From Nostoc sp. 106C (lineage in GTDB: Bacteria > Cyanobacteriota > Cyanobacteriia > Cyanobacteriales > Nostocaceae), in assembly GCF_002154725.1 (NCBI RefSeq), contig NZ_MTAW01000093.1:1-64000 (forward strand): a stretch of 64,000 bases of DNA, written 5' to 3'. Position numbers and translations under genes: made by a program. The notes beneath the pieces were generated by a model. It saw only the letters and a program-made list of their open reading frames with translations, was not told the DNA's origin and did no database searches. This document shows positions 7,818 to 15,672 of the stretch, in pieces (position 1 is the first letter of the stretch; every line of letters starts with the position of its first letter).

Positions 7818-8246
7818 CTAATTCTTGACTCGCCCGTTAGTTGGCTCCTGTAAAATTGCAGTTGGGACGGGTTGAGTAGCGGGAACCTCTACAACCGGAG
7901 GAACTTGCGAAATCAATTTTTTATTACCCCGCTTGCGATTAGAACCACCTGCTTTAGCATACTCCATGCTATTTTTACCGTAGACAGTTGCAACTCCACT
8001 CAGCATCCGTTCTGAAAGTTCCGAAAGCGCTTTGTCCATCTGGGTAGCTGTCTTACGCGATTCTTCAAGATTAGACAACAGCGTATTATGGGCTTCCACA
8101 ACAGCACGGGTATTATCAATTAGGCGAGTATAGGCTTCAATGGTTAATCCGTGTCCTAAATCCAGATTCTCATTAATAGATTTTAGCAAAGCAAGACGAC
8201 GTTGGGCTTTTTCCACAGCAGCAGAACCGCGAGTTGTCACAGTCAT
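7818..8246 (-). CDS. Conserved cyanobacterial hypothetical protein
   Basis: 142 residues, no known function. The first ~95 residues are predicted helical and charged, with a conserved-looking block GVATVYGKNSMEYAKAGG (about 84-101) followed by basic NRKRGNKK and then a Pro/Val-rich tail. I recall small cyanobacterial proteins with the same AVYGKNSxEYExAGG signature but no assigned role. No signal peptide or membrane segment is present. It is convergent with the toxin-antitoxin genes. Confidence 0.65.
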   Translation of the reverse strand: MTVTTRGSAAVEKAQRRLALLKSINENLDLGHGLTIEAYTRLIDNTRAVVEAHNTLLSNLEESRKTATQMDKALSELSERMLSGVATVYGKNSMEYAKAGGSNRKRGNKKLISQVPPVVEVPATQPVPTAILQEPTNGRVKN

Positions 8247-8406
8247 GAGAAATACTCCTACAATAATTCTCTTTCAACATAGTGGAGTACCTTTGTGACT
8301 GAGATGAGTAGTTTTGTTGATTTAATTACTCGCATTGATTGGGACTATATCTGTGTTTTTACTCGTTTGTCTGTGTCTCTCAATTGTTTCAAGATAAACG
8401 CAATTA

Positions 8407-8637
8407 GCAATTGTAGTCTCTGAAATGGCAATTGTAGTATCCAAAATAGCAAATGTAGTCTCCGAAATGGCAATTGTAGTATCTAAAATAGCAAATGTAG
8501 TCTCCAAAATGGCAATTGTAGTATCTAAAATAGCAAATGTAGTCTCTGAAACGGCAAATGTAGTCTCTGAAATAGCAAATGTAGTCTCCGAAACGGCAAA
8601 TGTAGTCTCTGAAATAGCAAATGTAGTCTCCGAAATG
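8407..8637. repeat. 21-bp minisatellite, 11 units
   Basis: Eleven tandem 21-bp units of the form GCAAWTGTAGTMTCYRAAAYR, alternating between two subtypes (GCAATTGTAGTATC... and GCAAATGTAGTCTC...). Since 21 is a multiple of three the frames stay open: plus frame one gives the heptad A-(I/N)-V-V-S-(E/K)-(M/I/T), and all three minus frames are also open (for example ISETTFA). Open frames at 8425..8727 (+), 8322..8666 (-) and 8404..8715 (-) come from this and none can be preferred. There are no spacers, so it is not a CRISPR. Whether it is translated is unknown. Confidence 0.9.
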
Positions 8638-8825
8638 GCAATTATGGAGTTGGATGATAGATGCAATAAAGCTTACGGAGAGTCGCACTGCAATTTTCCG
8701 AAATTGGCAACCCAAGTATGTGAGTAATTAAATTGGCTTCTGGTAGCTGTAACTTCATTTCTTGAGCATTCAGTTCCAGTAAAATCTAAGCGGAAAGGCT
8801 ATGCGAGAAAATTTTTAAACAACAC

Positions 8826-9218
8826 ATGGCAGAAAAAAAATTAGAAGCTTTAATAGCTAAAACTGTCAAAAAAGTGCTCAAAAAAGAAATAGGTAAATTT
8901 AAAAAAGATAATTTAGCGATTGTATCAAATCAAGCTAATAATACATTAGATAGTTTCGTAGCTAATGTTGATACTTGGAAAGATCAAGACAATACAGAAG
9001 AAATTATTGATGATATATATGCCAGTCGTTATGTGAGTTTACCTTCAAAAGAAGATGCAGAACTTGAGCGTAAGTTACGAGAACTAAAGTTTAAACAAGA
9101 ACTTAGAAAAGATTGGATATCATTTCTTTTGAAAGATGTAATAGTATATTCTGCTACTGTTATTTTTATTTTTACTGTCGCTGGCTTTTATCTATTCACT
9201 CTGATTCAGAGGTATTAA
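8826..9218 (+). CDS. Small membrane protein with an antitoxin-like tail motif
   Basis: 130 residues. Lys-rich N-terminal helix (1-30), then a segment 41-71 beginning LDSF and containing TEEIIDDIYASRYVS. This aligns without gaps to the tail of the RHH antitoxin at 6860..7216 (LDTF ... AEEIVKEIYDSRTIS). A charged helix follows (74-98) and one transmembrane segment (about 100-126, IVYSATVIFIFTVAGFYLFT). There is no DNA-binding domain. It could be a decoy or membrane-anchored partner for a PIN toxin, or simply a shared linear motif. The start codon has no strong ribosome site. Confidence 0.6.
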   Translation: MAEKKLEALIAKTVKKVLKKEIGKFKKDNLAIVSNQANNTLDSFVANVDTWKDQDNTEEIIDDIYASRYVSLPSKEDAELERKLRELKFKQELRKDWISFLLKDVIVYSATVIFIFTVAGFYLFTLIQRY

Positions 9219-9674
9219 CTTGCGTATTATATCCTGTGAGCAGCGTTATACTTATGATAAAATGACTTTGATAGTAGTTTACCCATCCTCATATCTCTGT
9301 GTCTCTGTGGTTAGATAAATTATTTGTGAACCGCAGAGACGCAGAGGCGCAGAGAGGAAACACAGATTTTATTGGAGATAATGCGATCGCTTTCAGAAGT
9401 GCGATCGCTTACTGCAACGTCAAGGACGTTCGCAACTACATAAGTCTCATAAGAAACGTTAACCTAAGTAATTTTTCGTAACTAATTTTACAGGCGACGA
9501 AGCAAACTTGCGGAAAGTAGACTCTTGTGTATATCCAGAAAAACTGTACTGGATATAAAAGCTACTTTGATTGGTAAATCTGCAAACAAGTATCATGCTT
9601 GCTTTGCTTAATGGCAATTTTCCTGTCAGGGTGTTGAATTTCTCTATTCGCAAGTGTGATGGAACTTTAGGAAT
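9219..9674. other. Intergenic region with repeat and HIP1 sites
   Basis: Contains the inverted repeat at 9295..9346 and two close HIP1 sites near 9382-9410. No gene is supported. The last ~150 bp before 9675 presumably carry the lemA promoter, but no clear -35/-10 pair stands out. Confidence 0.5.
9295..9346. repeat. CTCTGTG...GCAGAG inverted repeat element
   Basis: Left arm CTCTGTGTCTCTGTGGTT (9295..9312) pairs with right arm AACCGCAGAGACGCAGAG (9329..9346) with two mismatches. This CTCTGTG / CGCAGAG hairpin is a common dispersed element of Nostoc-type intergenic DNA. Confidence 0.65.
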
Positions 9675-10265
9675 ATGATCGGGCTTTTAATATTTTTGGT
9701 TGTTGTAATTGCCACTGTAGTTGTCATTATCATTAGTAGCTACAACGATTTAGTTAAGTTTCGCAATCGCTACAAGAATGCTTACTCCCAAATTGATGTG
9801 CAATTACAGCGTCGCTATGACTTAATTCCCAATTTGGTGGAAACTGCTAAAGGTTACATGAAACATGAACGGGAAACCTTAGAAGCAGTGATTGCAGCCC
9901 GGAATTCTGCACTTAATGCTAGCAGCCGCGCTGTACAAAATCCTGGCGATCCGCAAGCGATGCAGCAGTTGGGTAATGCGGAGGCGGTGCTGACAGGTGC
10001 GTTAAGCCGCATGATGGTACTTTCGGAAGCTTACCCGGAATTGAAAGCTGATCGCTCGATGAGTCAGGTAATGGAAGAACTATCTTCTACAGAAAACCGG
10101 ATTGCTTTTGCACGTCAGGCTTTTAATGATGCTGTGACACTCTACAACACTAAAGGCGAATCGTTCCCCAGTAACTTAGTAGCACGCACTTTTAACTTTA
10201 CTAATGCCGAGTTACTGCAAGAAGCCACACCAGAAATGAAAACTGCTCCCCGCGTGTCTTTTTAG
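9675..10265 (+). CDS. lemA: LemA family protein
   Basis: 196 residues with one N-terminal membrane segment (2-22) and then the LemA helical bundle. The hallmark YNDLVKFRNRYKNAYSQIDV followed by QLQRRYDLIPNLVETAKGYM is intact. LemA proteins are membrane-anchored, face the periplasm or outside, and are often paired with M48 proteases. Their molecular role is unsettled. The stop is followed immediately, with no gap, by the ATG of an M48 metalloprotease gene, so the two form an operon and probably act in the same envelope process. Confidence 0.95.
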   Translation: MIGLLIFLVVVIATVVVIIISSYNDLVKFRNRYKNAYSQIDVQLQRRYDLIPNLVETAKGYMKHERETLEAVIAARNSALNASSRAVQNPGDPQAMQQLGNAEAVLTGALSRMMVLSEAYPELKADRSMSQVMEELSSTENRIAFARQAFNDAVTLYNTKGESFPSNLVARTFNFTNAELLQEATPEMKTAPRVSF

Positions 10266-12188
10266 ATGTCTATGAATTTCTTTGAACATCAGGATAAAGC
10301 ACGCCAAAACACGCAACAGTTAATCGGGTTATTTGCTGCGTCGATCGCAGTTATGATTGTGGCGATTTATATTGCCGCGTTATTTCTGTTCCGCATGGCT
10401 CCCCGGATTTGGTGGCATTTAGGATTATTTCTCTCTGTGGCTGGTGTCACCATTATTGCGATCGCTATTGCAAGTTTGTATAAAATTTTCTATCTTCGCG
10501 CAGGAGGTAGTGTAATTGCTCAGGAGTTGGGAGGACGACTGCTGCTGCCAGAAATGGCTGACGAACAAGGGCGACAACTATTAAATATTGTCGAGGAAAT
10601 GGCGATCGCTTCTGGTATTTCTGTGCCGGAAGTCTATCTCTTGGAATCAGAACACGGTATTAATGCTTTTGCTGCCGGGTTTTCACCTAACGATGCGGTG
10701 ATTGGAGTTACCCGTGGCAGTCTGCAACATCTGAACCGGGATGAATTACAAGGAGTTATCGGCCATGAATTCAGTCACATTCTCAATGGAGATATGCGGC
10801 TGAATTTGCGTTTGATGGGACTGCTACACGGAATTTTGTTTATTTACTTAGCCGGGGAATTGCTCTGGCGTTGGCGCGTTCGCAGTAGCTCCGAAGACAA
10901 AGGTTTGCCTTTGTGGGCGTTTGGTTTGGCACTGATGGCGATTGGCGGTATCGGATTACTCTGCGGACGCCTAATTAAAGCCGCTGTCTCTCGTCAAAGA
11001 GAATTTCTGGCTGATGCTTCGGCGGTACAATTCACTCGCAACCCTGATGGCATGACTGGAGTACTGCAAAAACTCCAACAGATGGATTCACGCTTGATTA
11101 CGCCAGGTGCAGAAGCCGCCAGCCATATGTTCTTTGGCAATGCTCTCAAACTCTCCTTCGGGGAAGATATGTTTGCTACCCATCCACCGCTTACAGAACG
11201 TATTGGCCGCATTGGGGGTTTGAATGCGCGTGATTTAGGTGCAATGCCATCTCCTATGCGCAATCAGGCGCATTCTCAGGATGGGTTAGCAATGGGTTTT
11301 GCTGGAGGTGGAAATCCTACAGCAGTGACGCCAGAACAAGTAGTCAATCAGGTGGGAAGCGTTGCACCAGAGCATTTTGCTCATGCTCAAGCGTTGTTGG
11401 CGCAGTTACCAGAAACTCTACGTTTGCAAGTAAGAGAACAGCAAAGTGCAACAGCGATCGCTTTTGCCTTAGCCTTAGATACAGAAAATCCCCAGGTACA
11501 AGAACGCCAAATTGCTTGGTTAAGCCAAGTACAGCCTGCTGAGTTGGTAGAGAAAACCTTAGAATTTAGTAGCGAAATTAGCCAACTAGATCCCAGCCTG
11601 CGCCTACCCCTTGTGGATTTGACAATACCTGCATTGCGGCAAACTTCCGCTAAAGAATGTCAAAGGTTGTGCAAATGCGTTCAAGGTTTAGTTACAGCTA
11701 GAGGAAGTTTATCGCTGTGGGATTTTGTGTTGCAGTTAGTACTGTGGCATCGACTTCAGCCTTGTATCAATCCCACCTCAACTACAGCTGTAGAATTCAC
11801 TTCTATAGAACAGATTTGGTCAGATAGCATATTAGTACTGTCAGCACTAGCACGAGTGGGACAATCTCAACCCGATGAAATCGCCTATGCATTTCGTTCT
11901 GGTGTTTTTCGACTTCCGGGAGCCGGACAGCAAGAAAAACCAGATGCACCTGTTGCTTGTAACTTTGCTGATATTAAGAAAAGTATTGAACGCCTCCGCC
12001 TTGCTAGTCCTAAACTTAAGCAAGCTCTTGTTGATGCCTGCGCTCACACGGTTTTACTAGATAATAAAGTTACGCCATCAGAGGCAGATTTGCTGAGAGC
12101 GATCGCCATGACTCTAGACTGTCCTATACCCCCATTTTTAAATTCTCAAAGAGGTTTTCCCAAACCCAAACAATCTTCAGCAAAGTAA
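10266..12188 (+). CDS. M48 family metalloprotease (HtpX/Ste24-like), long form
   Basis: 640 residues. Two N-terminal membrane segments (about 17-43 and 51-75), then the zinc protease domain with HEFSH at 167-171 (two His ligands and the catalytic Glu). Two more hydrophobic helices follow, and the REFLADASA block (about 243-251) supplies the third zinc ligand. After ~330 residues the protein continues with a ~310-residue helical cytoplasmic region not found in HtpX itself; such long forms occur next to LemA in several phyla. Likely role: quality control of membrane proteins. It begins directly after lemA and ends before a strong terminator. Confidence 0.92.
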   Translation: MSMNFFEHQDKARQNTQQLIGLFAASIAVMIVAIYIAALFLFRMAPRIWWHLGLFLSVAGVTIIAIAIASLYKIFYLRAGGSVIAQELGGRLLLPEMADEQGRQLLNIVEEMAIASGISVPEVYLLESEHGINAFAAGFSPNDAVIGVTRGSLQHLNRDELQGVIGHEFSHILNGDMRLNLRLMGLLHGILFIYLAGELLWRWRVRSSSEDKGLPLWAFGLALMAIGGIGLLCGRLIKAAVSRQREFLADASAVQFTRNPDGMTGVLQKLQQMDSRLITPGAEAASHMFFGNALKLSFGEDMFATHPPLTERIGRIGGLNARDLGAMPSPMRNQAHSQDGLAMGFAGGGNPTAVTPEQVVNQVGSVAPEHFAHAQALLAQLPETLRLQVREQQSATAIAFALALDTENPQVQERQIAWLSQVQPAELVEKTLEFSSEISQLDPSLRLPLVDLTIPALRQTSAKECQRLCKCVQGLVTARGSLSLWDFVLQLVLWHRLQPCINPTSTTAVEFTSIEQIWSDSILVLSALARVGQSQPDEIAYAFRSGVFRLPGAGQQEKPDAPVACNFADIKKSIERLRLASPKLKQALVDACAHTVLLDNKVTPSEADLLRAIAMTLDCPIPPFLNSQRGFPKPKQSSAK

Positions 12189-12220
12189 AGTTCATGCCAT
12201 GATTGATACCCGTACACACC

Positions 12221-12247
12221 AAGTCCGCCGTTGCGGACTTTTTATTT
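12221..12247 (+). terminator. Terminator of the lemA-M48 operon
   Basis: Perfect 8-bp stem AAGTCCGC (12221..12228) / GCGGACTT (12233..12240) with a CGTT loop and a TTTATTTT tail. It lies 32 bp after the protease stop. Confidence 0.9.
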
Positions 12248-12307
12248 TGCAGAGTTTTGATTTTTGCAAAAACAGAGAATTTACTGGGAACGGGCTACGA
12301 GCTACGA

Positions 12308-12337
12308 GATCCCCGACTTCTTCAAGAAGTCGGGGAT
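12308..12337. repeat. Dispersed palindrome GATCCCCGACTTCTT, copy 2
   Basis: GATCCCCGACTTCTT (12308..12322), a single C, then AAGAAGTCGGGGAT. It is the same palindrome as at 5591..5622, over 6 kb away, with an almost identical stem and a different loop. Confidence 0.75.
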
Positions 12338-12579
12338 TTTACCATCTTACGAGAACTGCTATATAAAGATTTTTATGCCAAAACAATTTACTGGGAACTG
12401 TATCCGGGTAAGCTTCCGTCATAGGCGAAAGTACAAGTTAATGGTGAGGAGTGGTGAGTGATGAGTTATTAACTCAAAACTCTCTAAAATATCTGTGTCT
12501 GCTCCCGTATACTTCCCCTTCTCATTCTGGTATAAGGTGGTTAACAATGGGTTGAATGTGTTTCAAATAATTCAACTTT

Positions 12580-12834
12580 ATGCCTAGAACCCCGAATGAA
12601 TACGCAGTACACCTTCTACTAGAAAGTGGTCATCGCGAAGAAGTACGTTTTCCTACTATTCAAGAGTTTCAGAAGTGGTATAGTGGCGAACTTGTGCCAA
12701 AGTCTGCTTCTCATGACTTTATTAGCGTGCCGATCAAGAATATTCAAGGGGAGTATATGGTAGTACGCCCATCTCGAATTACCGCAATCCGGGTAGAACC
12801 AATTTTTAGCTCTAGTGTTGAAAGATACGATTAA
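12580..12834 (+). CDS. Conserved cyanobacterial hypothetical protein upstream of MltA
   Basis: 84 residues beginning MPRTPNEYAVHLLLESGH, with FPTIQEFQKWYSG in the middle. No known domain, signal peptide or membrane segment. The stop is followed directly by the mltA-like ATG, with no gap, so it is co-transcribed with the lytic transglycosylase gene. Small cyanobacterial proteins of this look exist but I do not know a function. Confidence 0.7.
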   Translation: MPRTPNEYAVHLLLESGHREEVRFPTIQEFQKWYSGELVPKSASHDFISVPIKNIQGEYMVVRPSRITAIRVEPIFSSSVERYD

Positions 12835-14091
12835 ATGATGAGAAAAACCCTTGCCTTGCTTTCCTTAAGTCTAGGAATTGCCTTTGTAAATACACTCTGG
12901 TCAGCTGTTGCTCAGGTTCCTGATTTACCACCGCCAGTACAGACTAATCCTGGAATACCTTTAGTAGTACCACCTAGCAATCCTGAAGTACAGCTGCCGC
13001 TCAAACCTACTGACTTAGGAAACTGTACCCCTAGCTATGCTTGTTTGGGCTGGGATGAGCAACTTTGGGGTAGCAGGGGTAAACGCGGCGATCGCCAAGC
13101 ACTTTTAGCAGCAATTGATAATAGCTTACGTTACCTGGAAAAAGATAAGGCGATCGCTGCTTATCAACAATATCCAATTAAAGAAATTACCCTGGATCGG
13201 GTACGTCGGAGTTTGGTACGCTTCCGTCAGCTGGTTGTCAAATCTAAATCACCAGCCCAACTACAAGCTGCTGTCCGCAAGGAGTTTGTGTTTTACCAAT
13301 CCGTAGGTAACGACGGCAACGGTACTGTTAAGTTTACCTCTTACTACGAGCCTGTTTATCTAGCTAGCCGTGTACGAACTTCTGAATACAAATATCCCCT
13401 TTATCGACTACCACCGGATTTTGACCAATGGGCTAAACCTCACCCAAAACGGATTGATTTAGAAGGTCAAGATGGGTTACTGGGGGATAAAAGCCAGTTG
13501 CACGGTTTAGAAATGTTGTGGTTCCGCGATCGCCTAGACGCATACATGATCCACATCCAAGGATCTGCCCAAATTCAGTTAACTGATGGTAAAAAAACCT
13601 CTGTTGCTTATGCAGGTGGAACAGATTATCCTTGGACAAGTATCGGCAAAGAACTGGCAAAAGACGGCAAACTCCCACTAGAGGGATTAACACTACCAAA
13701 GTTGGTCAGTTACTTTAAGCAATCTCCACAGGAATTGAGTAATTATTTGCCTCGCTGGGAGCGGTTTGTCTTCTTTAAAGAAACAAGCGGTACACCAGCC
13801 ACTGGTAGTATTAATGTGCCAGTTACACCAGAGCGTTCCATTGCCACCGATAAGTCTATTATGCCTCCTGGCGCTCTAGCCCTGGTTTATACTGCTATTC
13901 CTTATCCCAATACCGTTGGTAACCTAGAGTTTCGGAATGTTAGCCGCTTTGTGCTCGATCAAGACACAGGTAGCGCCATCAAAGGGCCGGGAAGGGTAGA
14001 TTACTTTATGGGAACCGGCAAATTAGCAGGCGATCGCGCTGGGATTACAGGCGGTAACGGCTCCTTATATTATTTATTGCTCAAAGAATAG
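12835..14091 (+). CDS. MltA-type membrane-bound lytic murein transglycosylase
   Basis: 418 residues with a signal peptide (about 1-27, ending ...SAVAQ) and a Pro-rich linker. The MltA domain includes FTSYYEPVYLAS and the substrate-groove segment IQGSAQIQLTDGKK. The C-terminal 3D domain carries DQDTGSAIKGPGRVDYFMGT, where the second conserved Asp is the catalytic acid in the family. It cleaves the MurNAc-GlcNAc bond of peptidoglycan to give 1,6-anhydro ends, outside the cytoplasmic membrane. No lipobox cysteine follows the signal, so it is probably periplasmic rather than a lipoprotein. The gene follows the small 84-residue gene without a gap. Confidence 0.93.
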   Translation: MMRKTLALLSLSLGIAFVNTLWSAVAQVPDLPPPVQTNPGIPLVVPPSNPEVQLPLKPTDLGNCTPSYACLGWDEQLWGSRGKRGDRQALLAAIDNSLRYLEKDKAIAAYQQYPIKEITLDRVRRSLVRFRQLVVKSKSPAQLQAAVRKEFVFYQSVGNDGNGTVKFTSYYEPVYLASRVRTSEYKYPLYRLPPDFDQWAKPHPKRIDLEGQDGLLGDKSQLHGLEMLWFRDRLDAYMIHIQGSAQIQLTDGKKTSVAYAGGTDYPWTSIGKELAKDGKLPLEGLTLPKLVSYFKQSPQELSNYLPRWERFVFFKETSGTPATGSINVPVTPERSIATDKSIMPPGALALVYTAIPYPNTVGNLEFRNVSRFVLDQDTGSAIKGPGRVDYFMGTGKLAGDRAGITGGNGSLYYLLLKE

Positions 14092-14117
14092 ATATTGGGC
14101 ATGGGGTATGGGGCAAA

Positions 14118-14193
14118 CAAGGAGTGTGGAAGGTGTGGGAAGATGGGGAAGACTAAGTGTGGTTTCTTTCTCCCCACACACCCCACACTCCCT
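14118..14193. repeat. Long imperfect inverted repeat between convergent genes
   Basis: AAGGAGTGTGGAAGGTGTGG (from about 14119) is nearly complementary to CCCCACACTCCCTT (ending about 14193), with CCCCACACACC also pairing. The purine-rich left arm belongs to GGGCATGGGG-type intergenic low-complexity sequence, also seen near 25523-25615. As it lies between convergent stops it may end transcription from both sides. Confidence 0.55.
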
Positions 14194-14207
14194 TGCCCCC
14201 TCATCCC

Positions 14208-15077
14208 CTAATAAGGCGGATAACCAAAATCATCTTCATCAGCGTAAACATAAGAACTGGAAACACCCGCCATTTCCATTTTAGGTGTTTCTATTTTCAC
14301 AGCTTCCTTACCAAATTCTTTGTGTTCTTCAAAAGTCTTACAAATTATTGTAGACTCAGGCGAATCAGAAGCTATTAAGTATTGTGTTAATGTTCCAACT
14401 GTCGGATGTTTGAAATCCACAGTAGAAGCAACCAAAACTGTATTTGGTTCTATGCCTCTTTCTTCACACTCAATGATGGGAGAAAAAATTCCGTGAGCAT
14501 GGAATAGAGGACCTTTGGGTGACACAGCTTGCTTTCTATATGCCGCATAGGCCCTTTCTAATTCAGCAACGAAACCATTAACAACTTTACCTTGTTGATA
14601 TTCGCAGTAGGTTTTGCTGAAACTTGCCCCAGCTGCACCATTAAGAGTTAATTGTAGTGGAGTTTCATGTAAAAACTTTTTATTTTCTCCTACTAAAAAA
14701 ATCAAATACCGAGTGAAAGTTTTAAATTTAAGTTTATCTGCTAAAAAAGCATCGTAATTTTCTTTAAGTGTACCCAATTTCAGCCCAGTTTCTCTATCTT
14801 TGACAGATAGCGGTCCGCGACGTACTATCACTAAGTTTGGAGTACTAGTAATAAATACAGTTTCGGCTCCGGAGCTAAATTCATGCTCTACCTGTTGCCA
14901 ATTATCGTCTGGCTGAAAGCCAACAGCATGGGCATTATCCAGCTTTACTGCCAAACCATAAGATTGGATACCATCTGTGCCATACCGAGGATTAATCATC
15001 TGACACCAGGGAATGACTTGAGAAGGGGGTGCATTAAATTTCTCGTCCTCAAAGTCGAACTTAGCAGATGCTTTCAT
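14208..15077 (-). CDS. DUF5895-like cyanobacterial hypothetical protein
   Basis: 289 residues beginning MKASAKFDFEDEKFNAPPSQ. I recognise the start and the block VIPWCQMINPRYGTDGIQ as a cyanobacterial family, which I believe is named DUF5895. No function is known. No signal peptide or membrane segment. The C-terminus is acidic (YVYADEDDFGYPPY), and a central part LNGAAGASFSKTYCEYQQGK is conserved in character. The gene stands alone, convergent with mltA, at the edge of a relic-rich intergenic region. Confidence 0.65.
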   Translation of the reverse strand: MKASAKFDFEDEKFNAPPSQVIPWCQMINPRYGTDGIQSYGLAVKLDNAHAVGFQPDDNWQQVEHEFSSGAETVFITSTPNLVIVRRGPLSVKDRETGLKLGTLKENYDAFLADKLKFKTFTRYLIFLVGENKKFLHETPLQLTLNGAAGASFSKTYCEYQQGKVVNGFVAELERAYAAYRKQAVSPKGPLFHAHGIFSPIIECEERGIEPNTVLVASTVDFKHPTVGTLTQYLIASDSPESTIICKTFEEHKEFGKEAVKIETPKMEMAGVSSSYVYADEDDFGYPPY

Positions 15078-15230
15078 CGTTTTAGGCTATCCAAGTGTTG
15101 TGCTAAATAAGTGTATCAGTAGTCAAGAGTTAAGAGTCAAGAGTCAAGCCTCAAGGGTCAAATCTTAATTTTGAATTCTTTGTCCCCCTTGCTTCCTCGT
15201 TCATATTTTCTCAAACAATAATACTTTTGT

Positions 15231-15443
15231 ACCACTTATTTAGTAGATCGGGTCAATGCTAAAGCAGATTTACTAGCAAGCTTGGGATTAAACCGCGCAT
15301 AAGTACAGTTAATTGCTGGGTTTATTGATACATATCTAGAATTGAATGCGCAAGAAGCAGTGTTTCAAGAACAGCTTGCTAGGGTAGAACAAAGGCAAGA
15401 GGAACAAGTTATGGAAATTGTCACTAAACCACATCTATTTTGA
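15231..15443 (+). pseudogene. Relic of an Rpn-family nuclease/transposase-like protein
   Basis: The plus strand reads VDRVNAKADLLASLGLNRA, an in-frame TAA (15300), then VQLIAGFIDTYLELNAQEAV, FQEQLARVEQRQEEQVMEIV and a stop. FIDTYLxLNxxEExxFQxxLxRxE-----VMEIVT is the C-terminal helical region of cyanobacterial Rpn/PD-(D/E)XK transposase-like proteins. The nuclease domain is gone. Family call from memory. Confidence 0.6.
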
Positions 15444-15480
15444 GAACCACAGTTTTAAAAGTAGTGGGAGCATTTTGCTC

Positions 15481-15537
15481 TAAACCCTCTTCCCTCCTGC
15501 CTCATCCCAACGATAAATATTCACGCCGACCTACTTA
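15481..15537. mobile_element. MITE family A, truncated copy (right end only)
   Basis: TAAACCCTCTTCCCTCCTGC through CACGCCGACCTACTTA is shared with the right parts of 18262..18439 and 61300..61421. The left end with its terminal repeat is missing. Its right terminus runs into the Uma2 relic. Confidence 0.7.
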
Positions 15538-15672
15538 ACTGATAACTGGGTAGCCGCTACTTGGGATGAATACATTCAGGTAATTGAAAATCCTGCCTAT
15601 GAAAAAGCTAAGGGCTACTACTACAATCATAAAATGAGGATTGAAATGCCTTCAGTAAGTATTTACTGTTAG
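15535..15672 (+). pseudogene. N-terminal relic of a Uma2-family nuclease
   Basis: Plus-strand reading LTDNWVAATWDEYIQVIENP then AYEKAKGYYYNHKMRIEMPS ends at a TAG (15670). TWEEYxxIIxxPAYEKAKxYYxNxxMRIE is the start of many cyanobacterial Uma2 (DUF820) proteins. The rest of the gene is missing. The fragment begins exactly at the end of the truncated MITE. Confidence 0.6.

Larger units (their letters stand above)
12189..12579. other. Intergenic region with terminator and dispersed palindrome
   Basis: Holds the operon terminator (12221..12247) and palindrome copy 2 (12308..12337). Two short overlapping open frames (12203..12424 and 12264..12461) run through the palindrome and show no family features. 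Nothing else is supported. Confidence 0.5.

Noticed and set aside
8407-8637. Possible CRISPR array
   Set aside because: The units are directly adjacent, 21 bp, and have no unique spacers; it is a minisatellite.
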